64,000 nt of DNA from Lolium rigidum (lineage: Eukaryota; Streptophyta; Magnoliopsida; Poales; Poaceae): assembly GCF_022539505.1 (NCBI RefSeq), contig NC_061508.1, positions 62,629,754-62,693,753 of the forward strand. Direction: 5' to 3'. Both the position numbers and the translations under genes were made by a program. Numbering within the stretch: position 1 is the first letter of the stretch; every line of letters starts with the position of its first letter. Under the pieces are notes generated by a model. The model saw nothing but the letters and a program-made list of their open reading frames with translations, searched no databases and had not been told where the DNA came from. Shown here one piece after another: positions 1 through 12,034 of the stretch.

Positions 1-1920
1 GATTCGAAAGGGCTAGCTGCAACTTGCTGATGCTTCCGGCCGGCCGATAATAATATAACTACTACTCACTTTACAGAAACACCTTTTTATTGTCATTTGA
101 CACTTGGATTCCTAAAGATGGATTGCTCGATTTGTGACTCGTGACTCGAAGGGAAAAAAATAATGATATAAGTGTTTCTTCAATTATTTTTTCATAAGCA
201 AGGGAAAGATAATGCCTAAATTCTAAACGACAGTAGAAGCTCAAAGCCTAATAAATTTAATTATCTCTTCTATTTCATGGACCCAAGAATGCCACTGTTA
301 GCATGAATCATACCGAAATGTAAGTAGGTATTCAAACAAATATTCAGAGTCGGCTTAGTTCTGACTAATAGTTTTTGGCAAAGTGAGCAATAAAAAGACA
401 TATCAGGGTTGGCAAAGTGAGCAACAATAATATTTTTTTATGTCGCACAATGTTATAAAAAGATGGATGTTGTGTTGAGAGATGTACTTAGACCTCACCG
501 CTAAATATAGGATCCAGACATACTTTTTCGGAGGATAAATGGGCAGCATGGTTGCAGCTAGTAGAAAGATTGATGGGGGTTGTTTTGACTAATGAGGCTG
601 ATAAATTTTGATGGAAATTAACAACATCAGGGTTGTCTTATGGATGGCAACACTAGATATTTGCGCTGGTACCTATGAAAGCTAAAAGTTTGACTCAAAA
701 TAAAGTTTCTCATGTAGTTCTTAAATAGACAATTGTTTCTTACTAAAGGTAATTTAATAAAAAAGATGGACATGGTGCAGAAAATGTTTTTCTATTCACA
801 AGCATCGAACATCTATTTATTTCTTGTCGTTTCCGATATCTGTTTGGAGAGTTGTTCATTTCACATTTAACATAACTCCATCTGGTAATGTTATTAATAT
901 GTTTGGAAATTGGTTGAATGGTATTGAACACCTATCCATTTATGCTATATAAATTTGTTGGTAGGATAAACTATTTCCTTCCAAAAACTTAAAAAAAGTA
1001 ATTTTTTTAAACTAAGTAGGGTAATTATTTACCTTAACTTCTTTGTAGTATCATTCGATTTGAAAAATAGACAGGTTAGCAAGAGAGACTAACAGAAGTT
1101 TGATTTAAACATATCAATGTGTCTTGTGTAATTTCTGTAAATGTCACAACTACGGTTGAAGAAGATTGTTCTATCCCTTTAGGCATCCCTAAATTACCTA
1201 GGAAATCAACTGGCCATTGATCATTAAGCAATGATCATGTATGTTCCGGGAGTTGAAATGATTATCTACATCTAATTTTTATCGGTGGACATTTACAAAT
1301 TCACTAATATGAACTTCTTATGGAGCAGGGAACAAGTGGTGGCTGGCTAATGCAGTTGCGAGGGCAACAACAAGGTTCATCTTGTCCCCGCACCATATCG
1401 ACGACATGGCTGCTTCGGCGGCGCAGCTGACGGCGTGGTCAACGCTCTCCAGCTAGATCAGGGTGAATGACGTGGCCCTGTGGCTGCTACGCATAATGGT
1501 GGTGAGGTGGTCCGCCAGTGAGAGCCAGGCTCCGATGTTGTCCGAGCCGATGATGGCCGTGGTGGCGGTAATTTCCTGTGTATAAAATTCACATTGTCTA
1601 TCTGTTATACATGTCTAGTGAGCGACGGGAGATGTCATGAAGATGCAAAATTTTTGGGGGTAATATTTCATTTATGTCTCTATTCTTGATTTAATTTTGT
1701 GGTATCTAACTATGAGAAAAAAAAGACTTCGTTTACATTCCATGTGTCTATGTTTCATGTCGTATCAGGTGGTTAACTATGTTCCATACTATGTTTTCGT
1801 GGAATATGCTTGTTACTGTATACTTTTATATACCAAAATTCATACCAGTGACTCATCACAAAATAATAGGCCAGTCATGGGAAAACCCAATATGTTTGCG
1901 GTCTTTGATCAATGGTAGTG
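1..1920. other. Intergenic sequence, no gene recognised
   Basis: AT-rich sequence with no open frame resembling a known protein. A GC-richer island at about 1326-1575 reads open in parts of the forward frames but is interrupted by stops, and I cannot assign it to a family. It may be a decayed gene fragment. Confidence 0.5.
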
Positions 1921-1949
1921 ACATAAATCTCTTATGTATGCACTAGATA

Positions 1950-2275
1950 CACCTACTAGTGACAGGCATCCTGCCCGTCACTAGACACTATACATACTAG
2001 TGACGGGCAAGATGCTCGTCACTGATGAGCAAAATGTGCTTGTTACTAGTAAGGATTTCTGCAACAATGCTTGCTTTTCGAACAAAAACCACCTGGGAAC
2101 TCGTGGGGATCCTCCTCTCGTGGTGTTGTTCTCGTCTCCCTCGCTATTTTCCTCATTGCCGTACACAAGCTCGACCACTTGGTTTCCGACAGATACATGC
2201 AAGGGCTTGAGCTTTTCCACGGAAGGCCAACTCGCACGGGAGGGTAGCGAGCTCAAGCCCTTGCGTGCATATCGG
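1950..2275. mobile_element. Degenerate CACTA-like element with subterminal hairpins
   Basis: Two short palindromes built on TAGTGACGGGCA and its reverse complement lie at 1957-1983 and 1998-2024. This is the arrangement usual for subterminal repeats of grass CACTA elements. A larger stem-loop follows: GCAAGGGCTTGAGCT near 2199-2213 pairs with AGCTCAAGCCCTTGC near 2250-2264. I see no transposase frame and no clean terminal inverted repeat with target duplication, so this is a relic. The family assignment rests on motif style only. Confidence 0.45.
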
Positions 2276-2455
2276 GTTGTACAACCAGTACCATCTCAAG
2301 CGCGGTGCTGGAGGAGGACATGTCTCCTAGCTAGAGCAGGTGGTGGCGCCCATGACTCGCAAGGTCACTGTGGCTTAAGTTGCTTATCAATTTTAATTAA
2401 CTTACTCACTGCTACTTTGTTAAGATTCTTTATGGTAATGTTTAACATGGCTAAA

Positions 2456-2637
2456 CATTGATACTAAGTTGCTTTCTAGGTAATATTAAAGTTGTATTAA
2501 CATTGATGCTAAGTTGTTTACCGAGTAATGTTTAAGTTGTGGAAACATTGATAAATACTTGATATATATGCAATGTATAATTTGTGTAAGAATTGATGCT
2601 AAGTTGTCTGAGGGATAATGTCTAAGTTGTATCAACT
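2456..2637. repeat. 45-bp tandem repeat, three copies
   Basis: Units starting CATTGATxCTAAGTTG begin near 2456 and 2501, exactly 45 bp apart. A third begins near 2592 after an unrelated spacer of about 45 bp. Each unit ends in a variant of TAATGTTTAAGTTGT. It is non-coding and probably belongs to the same decayed transposon as the hairpins upstream. Confidence 0.6.
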
Positions 2638-2929
2638 AGCTAGTCATGAAGTTGATGATCTGGATATATTTTCCATACCACAAGACATCTTTAGCTTTTC
2701 TTTGGCCTATATGTTGGACAAGAGACATAAACAAGTTAGTAATGATAACTTTGTAATTTTCTTGCTTGTTTTGGTGGAAGGACTATCTCGTGTTGTTTTT
2801 CTTGGTGGAAATCTTCTGTTGTAGAGAATATGATGGTGGAGACCAAGATCAAGGAGGCTTGAAGATACGGGTGAAAACTTTCCTTTTTGGGGGAGAGGTC
2901 TGGGTTAGACAAAACCAGTATCAGTCATG

Positions 2930-3312
2930 CAATTGGGATCTTTGGATCCAACAAAATTGTTGCAAGGGGTTGTTTGTTCTCGATGCTAATGATTTGGGGT
3001 TTAATACGAATTGTGTACCTAAGTTCATGCAGATCTGCACTTTGTTGCATTCATCTGGGATCTTAATTTGGATCCAACAAAGTACGTTGTGGCAATGATT
3101 GTTTGTTTTTCAATGCAGAAGATCTATGGTTTCTTTGCATTTTGGACCTATGTTCATGCATGTTTGCACTTCATTGCATTCACCTGTGATCTTTGGATTC
3201 AATAAAGTTTTTAGAAGGTGTAGTTCTTCTTCTTGGCAAGGATGTAGGGTTTCTTTGAATTATTATGTTCAGAATTGCAGCATTCACCTGGGATCTTAGG
3301 ATCCAACAATGG
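2930..3312. repeat. Diverged tandem repeat, period about 100-130 bp
   Basis: The phrase GGGATCTTTGGATCCAACAA recurs in diverged form near 2937, 3057, 3189 and 3291. Each is followed by a T- and G-rich stretch. Short open frames run through it but none resembles a protein family, so I treat it as non-coding repeat. Confidence 0.5.
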
Positions 3313-4470
3313 TTAGTTTGAGACCAACTTTGGGGGATTTATTTTTGATTTCCTTGGGAGCACAGGGAAATGTCCTTTATTTTTTCCATTCTCGTCGGTC
3401 AAGCAACCACGAGTCCTTGACGATCCTAGAGAAGGGGGCGATGCGGTAGTGGATATAGGTCTCGATAAGGGTGGTTGGTTGTAGGTGCTTGGTTTGGGTG
3501 GCATGGAGCGTCGATGTTGTACGCATGTGGTTGTGGGACGTTTTCTTCCCGCCCTTTCCAAAAAATTGGGTTGGGTGGGTTGGACTAACCGGCCCTCGTT
3601 TGATCCATAGTTGCCATATTTCCGGTACGGAGGGTACGGGGGACGGAAACGGGGATGGTAATCAGAGGATGGAAAAAATAGGAAACAGTAGGGATACACA
3701 TCTCTAGATCGAATCTTATACGTCGGGGACGCGAACCGAGCCATTTCGGCAGTGAACCCGGTACGGTCATGTGGTACGGGAGAAGAAATTGAAGGAAACT
3801 TGGGATTCCAGCTACCTCCCTTAATGAAGAATTGAAGATATGGAAGGGAAACGAGGAGTCGAATGGGAGAGGAAAAGATACAGCGTCTCAGGATTCTACC
3901 TCGGGAGTTAATACGATTTAGGGAAGGGAAACTTCTATCTCACCGTTTTTTTCTAAGTCGTTGAACCTGGGACGATCCCAAGTAGAGGAAACGCGAATCT
4001 GCTGCGATTTTGACCGAATCGCGAGGCATATCCGAATCCGTTTCCGATTCATCGAATCCGGTACAAGGGACGGACCACCGTACCCCGAATCCGACTACTA
4101 TGGTTTGATCACCCAAAAGCTTATTTCAAATTATTTGACACTTATAAATTAAAATTTGAGAAGTGGTATCATGTATATATATTTTCCTCTCCAAAAGCAT
4201 TGGACAACTCGTACGAGTATGATACTATATACTCCGTACTAAAGAGGACAGATCACATATGCAAAGTTTTTGCCAAGTTGACAATTGTTCTACTATCCCC
4301 ATGCCATGCCCAAGCAAGTTGCCAAGTTGACCATTGTATTACCACGCCCACCGGGATTATGAGCCAGGCAGCGTCGTCAGCAATGATGTCAAAGTCAGTT
4401 TCTCCGCTACTTCTGTTTCTTGAAGGAAACTCTTTGGCTACTGCTCACTCCACTCCAAAAAGCTGCAGGC
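3313..4470. other. Intergenic sequence upstream of the monooxygenase
   Basis: No gene recognised. At 3600-3660 and 4040-4100 there are diverged stretches rich in GGTACGG and CGAATCCG that look like remnants of a repeat. The last 200 bp should include the promoter of the downstream monooxygenase gene. Confidence 0.5.
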
Positions 4471-4478
4471 ATATATAC
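4471..4478 (+). promoter_or_regulatory. Candidate TATA box of the monooxygenase gene
   Basis: ATATATAC lies about 90 bp before the ATG at 4565, a normal distance for a grass TATA box with a short leader. No other TATA-like run is closer to the start codon. Confidence 0.5.
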
Positions 4479-4564
4479 ATTCATTCGGTAATCGGCTTAG
4501 CCATCGAATTAATTCAAGCTCACAATCAAGCACACCATAGTCTTCACAGATCAGTAGATACAAA

Positions 4565-6140
4565 ATGCAACCGCAGGACGCCACCGAGGACATCGTCATT
4601 GCTGGCGCCGGCTTGGCCGGCCTCGGCGTTGCCCTGGGTCTCCACAGGTATGCCTGGAATCAGTTGAATTCCTCGTGTTCCGCTTTTCATCGTGCTGTCT
4701 GAACTTTTCCCGTGGATGCAGGAAAGGCGTTCGGAGCGTGGTGCTGGAGTCGGCGCCGTCGCTTCGGACATCTGGGTTCGCGTTCATGACATGGACGAAC
4801 GCCTTCCGCGCGCTTGATGCCCTTGGGGTAGGAGACAAGATGAGGAGCCAGCATGTGCAGGTTCAAGGGTACATCTCGATCTAGCTAGTCACTCAACCTT
4901 TCTGTCCGTTCTTCAGCCGTGATGCATGACCGTCTGATCTCTGATGTCGTCCTTGACAGGGTGCGTGTCATGTCTTCGATTACCGGCGAAGTAGTGCGAG
5001 AAATTGACATACGGGTGCAGGGAAAATGGTGAGAACGACCTTAATCCGAGCTTCCTTTACACATGAACACTGAACAACTCTGTTCTTCCGTGAAGAAACT
5101 GATTCTTGTACTCCCTGATGCAGCGGGCCGCACGAAGCCCGGTGCGTGCAGCGCAATGTTCTGTTGCAGGCACTTGAAGAGGAGCTGCCGAGAGACACCA
5201 TCCGCTACTCATCCAAGATCGTTTCCATCGACCAAGACACCGGCAGCGATGCCAAGATCCTCCACCTCGCCGACGGCTCGACTCTCAGGGCGAAGGTTGT
5301 GATCGGGTGCGACGGCATCAACTCGGTGGTGGCGAACTGGCTGGGGCTCGCCAAGCCGTGCGACTCGGGGCGCAGGGCCACGCGGGGACATGTCAAGTAC
5401 CCTGACGGCCATGGTTTCCAGCCCAAGTTCATGCAGTTCACCGGCAAAGGCTTCCGAGCTGGTCTGGTGCCCTGCGGCGAGACAGACGTCTACTGGTTCT
5501 TGACATGGTCTCCTTCCTGTCCAGATGAAGATGGTTAGTAGGAGTGTACTTCCTAGTGCAGGCACTTGACATGAATCTAATCTAATCAAAGATTGGATCT
5601 GAATCTTAATATGTCCATTGTCCAGGCAAGGATGACGTCGAGCAGAGTGCGGCGGCGATGAAGCAGTTCGTGCTGACCAAGCTGAGGAGCATCAACGCCC
5701 CTTCCGAGGTGCTGGACGCGGTGGAGAGGAGCCAGATGAACGACGTGCTCGTGGCGCCGCTGCGCTACCGGCCGCCACTCTCGCTCCTGCTCGCCAGCAT
5801 CAGCAAGGGCAACGTGTGCGTGGCCGGCGACGCGCTCCACCCTACGACGCCGGACCTGGCGCAGGGCGCGTGCGCGGCGCTCGAGGATGCCGTCGTCCTC
5901 GCACGCTGCCTCGGCGACGCCATCGTCGGAGACGGGAGCGAGAGCGTCGAGGCGGCGCTGCTCAAGTACGCAGGGATCAGGCGGTGGAGGAGCGCTCAGC
6001 TGATCGCGGCGTCCTACATGGTGGGGTTCCTGCAGCAGAGCGAGCACGGCGTGGTGAGGTTTGTGCGGGACAAGTTGCTGGCCGGGGTGCTCGCCAAGGG
6101 GCTCCTCATGATGCCGGACTACGACTGCGGAACGCTCTGA
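4565..6140 (+). CDS. FAD-dependent monooxygenase, MO1 / salicylate-hydroxylase-like, five exons
   Basis: My exon model is 4565-4647, 4722-4868, 4960-5028, 5124-5533 and 5626-6140. All introns are GT-AG and the phases agree. The product is 407 residues, the usual length for plant MO1-type flavoprotein monooxygenases. Family landmarks are present in order: the dinucleotide-binding GAGLAG at residues 14-19, the HEARCVQR segment just after residue 102, a CDG motif near residues 162-164, and the second FAD-binding motif GDALHP at 304-309. Such enzymes use FAD and NAD(P)H to hydroxylate small, usually aromatic, substrates. The substrate of the plant MO1 group is generally not known and cannot be read from this sequence. 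There is no signal peptide, so a cytosolic or peripheral location is likely. No frameshift or stop interrupts the model, and it appears functional. Introns are short (46-95 bp), as in grass paralogues. Confidence 0.9.
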
Positions 6141-6349
6141 TCCATCGCCCATTTCAGTGGGTGACTCGCTATCAGACTATACCATCAGTTGTTCAAAGTG
6201 TACTATATTTTCGTCACCTCAGAGACAAAGATTGGCCCAGCGTTTTCGGAAAACTAATTCTCCATGTTCCAGTTCAGTTTATGTAAAGTTGTGTAGGCCA
6301 CTTCTTTTTGAGTTCAATTATCATAGATAAACTGGCTCATGGACTCCGG

Positions 6350-6960
6350 TGGGGTGAAACTCCAACAAGCTATCCCTCCTATTTTCTTGGACGTGTGTAG
6401 GGAGCAATTTTTTTTTAAAAAAAGGGTCTAGGGAGCAAATGTTGGCTCGTTAGTCAATTCCAACCCTCGTTAAAATATGACAAGTTTCCCTTGATGTCGA
6501 GTGAAGAATTAAAAGTCATGTATCGTGTAGTCCTACTTGATAATTATATAAGGGCATCACATAAAACGTAAAACGATGCCCAACTTAACCATCTGCATTG
6601 GCTGAAGTAGTCGAATTCGATGGCATGTCCGTTCGCGCATAGGGATGGCCCGGCGCAATATTTTTTTTAATTTTGCATTCAAGAGAAACATGAACTCCCG
6701 TTGCAGAAACTCCAAGAAGCTATCCCTCCCTTTTTTTCCTTGTTGGGCGTGTCTAGTGAGCAAACCTTGCCTCGTTAGTTAATTCCACCCTCGTTAAACT
6801 ATAGAAATTTTCCCTTATTCCACCACACCACTAGGAACGGCCATCTACTAAAACGGCCAGTAGCCAACCAGGTGTGGTGGGACAATGTCGATTGAGATTC
6901 AAAGTCGCATGTCATGTATCGTGTAGTTGTAGTTGATAATCATACACGAGAAACCTACAG
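6350..6960. repeat. Tandem duplication, about 350-bp spacing, downstream of the monooxygenase
   Basis: The segment at about 6354-6540 (CTCCAACAAGCTATCCCTCC through GTCATGTATCGTGTAGT) is repeated in diverged form at about 6702-6935. Copy 2 carries an extra foldback of about 60 bp at 6820-6880, with CCACCACACC at one end and GGTGTGGTGG at the other. This is absent from copy 1. No coding capacity. Confidence 0.65.
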
Positions 6961-7608
6961 AATCGGAAGTGCATCAGGTAAACATCTTGCATGTTTTAAA
7001 ATGTTTAGTAGTCATATGGGTGATGGCTTAACGCGTCTGGTGCTCTTGACGGCTCGGATCAATTGCTTGCTCCTAGGCAAAAACAACGCAAACCTACTCA
7101 AGCTTGAGTGAACATGGTATATTCTGGGTAGCTCCATTCGTGTTGCGAAGGCCTTGTCCAGTCAAACTCTCGCTTGTGAAAGGATTCCCACCGCGTGCAT
7201 CGGGATTTTCTCCACACCGTAGGCATGGAAATCATCCAGTAGAGCGTAGTGGATACGATTTCCGGACCAGTAGATTTGATCAACGGGTCTTACCTTCACA
7301 TCGAGTAAGCCCCATTGTCATAAATAAGGCAAAAGTGCCGCTGCACTTGTAAGCATCCAACCACGGCTTGGTTGTCATATTGCATACATCTATACCACAG
7401 GCTACCCGTAAGTTCTCATGCAATTTCAAATTTTTGTGACGTGCAACTTACTTGACTTACAATTACAATATTTCCGTTGGGAAAAGCAAATCACTACATT
7501 AACCATCATGTAAGACATCGTACAACACACACACACTTTTGCAGATAGTTTCCAGATTCCATTCCCTTGGGTTCGTAATTCGTACTGAAAAGAATCACGC
7601 GTTTCTCT
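6961..7608. other. Intergenic sequence between monooxygenase and EXORDIUM-like gene
   Basis: No gene seen. The last part should contain the 3' untranslated region of the minus-strand EXORDIUM-like gene. A short CA run lies at about 7527-7537. Confidence 0.5.
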
Positions 7609-8562
7609 TCAAACCAGCGTGGCACACCCGGACGTCAAGGGGTCGAACAGGGCAGGAAGCAGGCACTTCCTCCCGCGCGCCCCGTTGGCGTTGTAGCTCG
7701 CTCCGGTCACCTTATTAATCAATAGCTTGCCGGCGTTCCCGGGGTACGCGCCGGTACCGTATACCCCCTGGCACGCCGTCGCGGCCTCCAGCGGCGCCTG
7801 GCGTTCTCCCTGGTAGAACCCGTCGCCGAACGGGTTGGTCACCGCGCCAGCGAGCATGCTGGCCACGTTGATCACGAGGCCGTCCATGCCCAGGTCGCCG
7901 TTCGGCGGCACCACCGCCGGATCCCCTTCCTTGAACGGCCACGCGCACTGGGCGGGGCACTGCGCCGCCGAGTTGCCGACCCACACGTAGGCGGTGCCGG
8001 CCTTGGCGTCCGACCCGTGCATGCCGCACCGGCTCATGCAGAACCCTTCCACGGCCACGTCCTGCGCCGTGAGCACCAGCGCGACGCCGCCTTTCGCGGG
8101 CTTCGCCGCTGCCGCCAGCGCCGGGAGCTGGGACAGCGTCAGGCTCCGTCCCAGCGAGCACCCCTCGTCGGAGAAATTGCCGGAGAGGAACACCCGCGTC
8201 TTCTCGGCTCCCTTCTTGCCGACGGCCTTCACCTTGGAGTGGTACAGTTGGACGATACTGCTCCACCACTGCGGCACGGAAGGGGAGGGGTACGCTCCCG
8301 GCGCGGCGGCGAGGGAGACAAGGAAGTCGGAGACGATGTCCTTCTGCGCCGCCGTGAAGTTCCCGTACCAGAGGATGGACACGGGGATGTCGCCGCTCAG
8401 CACGGTGCCGTTGTGGTACGTGAGGCGCTCGCTGAGATCGGGCTCGTACAGCTCCATGAGCCTCCTTGCTCCCATGGAGCGGTGTGCCAAGCTCAGGAGA
8501 GCTAGCACGAACACACCCAGGACATGGTCTCGGAGATGGAAGCCGCGCGGAGCTGACTCCAT
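7609..8562 (-). CDS. EXORDIUM-like / phosphate-induced protein 1 (PHI-1) family, paralogue 1
   Basis: A single-exon gene of 317 residues, a usual length for the family (Phosphate-induced protein 1 conserved region). After a short basic start, a hydrophobic run (VLGVFVLALLSLA, about residues 13-25) looks like a signal peptide, with cleavage expected near SMGA at about 29-32, so the protein should be secreted to the apoplast. Family hallmarks follow: [76 protein letters not shown] and a C-terminal LPALFDPLTSGCATLV. EXORDIUM proteins are known in Arabidopsis as brassinosteroid- and carbon-status-linked promoters of cell expansion; their biochemical activity is not established. I chose this ATG because the next internal Met codons would lose the signal peptide. 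A convincing TATA box is not seen upstream; AAATAAAG near 8665 is the best weak candidate. The paralogue at 31552 shares the same landmarks. Confidence 0.92.
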   Translation of the reverse strand: MESAPRGFHLRDHVLGVFVLALLSLAHRSMGARRLMELYEPDLSERLTYHNGTVLSGDIPVSILWYGNFTAAQKDIVSDFLVSLAAAPGAYPSPSVPQWWSSIVQLYHSKVKAVGKKGAEKTRVFLSGNFSDEGCSLGRSLTLSQLPALAAAAKPAKGGVALVLTAQDVAVEGFCMSRCGMHGSDAKAGTAYVWVGNSAAQCPAQCAWPFKEGDPAVVPPNGDLGMDGLVINVASMLAGAVTNPFGDGFYQGERQAPLEAATACQGVYGTGAYPGNAGKLLINKVTGASYNANGARGRKCLLPALFDPLTSGCATLV

Positions 8563-9590
8563 CTATCTATGCACCTGTCTCCTAGATGAAATCCAAGTAA
8601 GATGTGTGATGATAAACATGCGACGAGCAGGCTATTTCTAGTGCGTTAAAAACTTAAAATTGACTTTATTTGCGATCAGAGTCAGATGATCAAATCGAGC
8701 AGCATCCTTGTAGGCGAAGCAGCGGGCAATCTTTACTCTAGTGGTTTTGTGCATTGCAAGTACGAGATGGCTCTATTGGCACATAAAGATCGATGCAAGG
8801 TTGATTTCACTCAAGAATCTTCTGTGTCTTCTGATGTCCGGAACGGAAGTTGCAGTTTAGCGGTGGCCAGCGATTTTGCCGGAATGGCAGTTAACCTATA
8901 GTTTTATTTTAAGATTGGACTTGTGAGTTGTGACCTAGCACGTATGACGTAGATGGAGTTCTACCTTCGAAAATCTAACGTGATGTAAGAATACCAGAGC
9001 ATCTGCTTGCAAAGTGGGCAAGTGTGGAAAAATATTCGGGCTTTCACGACCTAACATAAAGGGGGTGGCAGTAGATTTTCTTGGGATAAAATCATACATC
9101 TTTTCATTGGAAATCAATGTACTCCATCACTTAGCATCAGAGGAACACTGACATAGGGGTTCATCGATCCACAAAGAAGTTGCAGTAGTAGAATGTTCCT
9201 CATCTATTTATTTTTTTAGAAGTTGTTCCTTATTACCTTTCTGCACTGTCTGTTCACATAGGTTTACTTTCTTTCTTGTGTTCCTTTGGCCCATGATGGC
9301 CATCGTGGGCCGAGTAAAATCTGAGGCAGATCCTTTAACAGAAATCTTTCTTGTGTTCCTTTGGCCCATGATGATTTGCATTGTTTGCACTGAGGCAAGC
9401 AAGCCGGATTTGGGCGCCGCATTTTCTCTGTGGCCTACTACCTACTGTGGACCGCAGGTCTTAGGAGTTCATGGTGTTCTCATTTTGTTGGGCTACCCTT
9501 GCACAAGCTGCTTTCGTCAGAAACACTAGGAGGATACCCCGCGCGTTGAAGCGGAAATTGATAAGGGAGACATTGTATGCATATGAAATA
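8563..9590. other. Intergenic sequence
   Basis: Upstream region of the minus-strand EXORDIUM-like gene. The 26-bp phrase beginning CTTTCTTGTGTTCCTTTGGC occurs twice, near 9273 and 9347, a small direct repeat. No gene recognised. Confidence 0.5.
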
Positions 9591-9704
9591 CTAATCCCCC
9601 GTCCTAGGAAACATGCCGAAGGTTTGTCTAAATTTGGATGTATCAAGCTACTGTTTAGTGTCTAGATGTATCCGTATTTAGACAAATCTTCGACATGTAA
9701 TCAG
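9591..9704. mobile_element. Short Stowaway-like MITE relic
   Basis: About 114 bp with inverted halves. ACATGCCGAAGGTTTGTCTAA near the left is mirrored by TTAGACAAATCTTCGACATGT near the right, with a GTATC/GATGTATC core. TA dinucleotides flank both sides. The left end resembles the CTCCCTCCGTCC type in a decayed form; the extreme right end is poorly preserved. Confidence 0.55.
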
Positions 9705-12034
9705 TACTATATGTTTTCGTTTCCTTAACAATAAATTAGGGAATTTGATCATGGAAGGTAAATGATTTTATAATGCTATACTATTTCTCAAAGGGATATT
9801 GAAGAATGTGAATATGAATAGTTATTTAAGCTATGTGAGCATGTTTTAGCACTCGATTTGTGTAACCTCTTTATTTGCTAATATTTTTCACGTATCATCA
9901 CACAATAGCTATGGCCATCTCAAAAGAAAAGGAGAGCAATTATGGTTTTCAACAACCAATATAAGCCCGTAAGACATCTATCAACCTCATGAAATTAAAT
10001 TAGCACCATGCTGTCATGAAGTAACATCCCGAAAAACTAAATAAGAACATGAATATAAAATTTAAGAAATGTTCATAATAACAATAAGAGTTTCAGGAAA
10101 ATACTTACAACGATAAATGACCAAGGATAGGGGAAATATTTAGATATGTAGTAAGCTTATGTAGTGTCATGATGCATTGGAATGCCTTATCTGGACAGAC
10201 CGAGAAGCAAACACCACACTATCAGGATTCATGATTAATACCTGTTCAGCATGCATATCGAAAGGGATTCCCCATGATTTAATCTTTCGATCACTGCAGT
10301 GTGCTAGATAGACATAGCAAGGTGAGAGAGTAAGCCCTATTTCACCATGCAAGAAACATTGTTCTTTACAAACTACAACGGTTCTTGGGAAGAACACTGT
10401 AAGTAAGAAAATATATGTTTACATCCGTAGTGCATAATGGTTTGTCATAAGAAAGCAGAACACTCACACATACGCATCCTCATGATAAACGAAAGCCAAT
10501 TTTGAAACAGAAATTACCCTTTGGAGAAACGTATGTACACAATAGAACCCGTTTTGGTGGTTTGACACTTTCGCGCCTGGTAGGCATACTGTTTGTTATT
10601 ACTCACTTTGAAAAGGTTAGAAAGAAACAACTTGTATGAATCAATCAGAATTATTTTCACACAAAAGGTAAGTCCAAACTTCATTTTGTAATACCTTGGC
10701 TTCAGAGTTCTTTACTTCCGTGATGCATAGCCAAGATAGTAATACGGAGAATTGCAGACAATGGAGCCAGAATCGTACCACATACCGAGCGAAGCACGCT
10801 GACGGGATCAGGGAGGGAAGCGTGGGAATGGCGTTACGTGTACTGAACGACACAGACTGACTGGCCTTGTCGACAGTCGAAACCAACGGAGAAGAGGCCT
10901 CTCCAAGAAGAGGGTCAGGCAGCGCTCCTCCATGATTTTGCGCTAGAACTGGCCTTTGAAATGGAGAAGCCGGAGTGCAGGCTGATGGTGGCTCCGTGTG
11001 ACCTAGGGCAGGAAGAATCTATGGACGGTGAACTGAGGACGACAGGGAAGGCATAGATGAATAAAAAGGCAGCCGGGCTGCCACCTCCTGATTGCATCGC
11101 CGGTTACACGTTCAAACCATTCGGTTCCACCACTACAACATGGAACAGAAGATTGAAAGACCGCCAACTGCTTGGTTTCCGAGTATCGAATAAATTCCTG
11201 CACATATCGTGTGGAGAGGAAGAAGATCAATAGTAATCAGCAGTTATAGTTGCTCGTGCATGTGTGATTTTTTCCCAAGGGAGCCTGTACGGGGGAGAAA
11301 AGGAACGTGTGGGCATGTCAAACATATAAACATATAGGGAGGTCATATTGGACGGATGGAGATAATAATCGGATGGCTACCATTTGTTGATGATGTGGCT
11401 AGTGTGCATGTTGAGATAGACTACTTAAATGATTCTCTAGTGGGGTTTTTCTTTATAAGAGATATAGATTGGACACTTCTGTTTTGGTTATAGTTTTTCT
11501 AAACAAAGTTGTTAATTCTCATTTCCATGTTTTTTTTTCGTAAGTAACAGTCACCAAAATTGTATGTTGGTAGCATAAAGTTGCACATTCGAAATTGACC
11601 CACAATTCATATATGAAATCGATCCATAATATCACAAGAAATATCCCTAGTGTGATATTTCCATCGAGAGAGCACATGTATCCAAGAATCTACCACATCT
11701 GGCTGACTGATACACATTACACATTGCTTTCTGAATTTGAAAATTCAAAATAAAAATACATCCTAATTGTTAATCCAAGTAGGTGACCTTACTCAAGTGT
11801 TTCCAACAACTAAGAGATGATATGATGCCACCAGATTACTATCATGCAACGCTTGCACTATTGAATAATGATGTTTAGGGATCTCAAAACAATGTTATGA
11901 TAATCTGAAAGCCCAGCAATACCTCTTAAGTATTATAACTTTTTCTAGGTACAGATATATCTAGATACATCCGTCACCGGCATCCCCCTCCCCACCGAAA
12001 TGGACTTTGGGGTCCCTGCAAAAAAGAGACCATA
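9705..12034. other. Intergenic sequence, no gene recognised
   Basis: AT-rich DNA with only short frames lacking recognisable domains. GC content rises at about 10750-11110, but the frames there are broken and match nothing I know. Confidence 0.5.

Noticed and set aside
2930..3312. Possible CRISPR-like array because of regularly spaced repeats
   Set aside because: Repeats are diverged, spacing is 100-130 bp, and the window is plant nuclear DNA; an ordinary tandem repeat explains it.
3313..3744. A 143-codon minus-strand open frame, proline- and arginine-rich
   Set aside because: Composition follows a GTACGG-type repeat, there is no domain or signal, and overlapping frames are open on the other strand.
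5586..6152. A 188-codon minus-strand open frame
   Set aside because: It is the complement of the last monooxygenase exon; high GC at third positions opens other frames.
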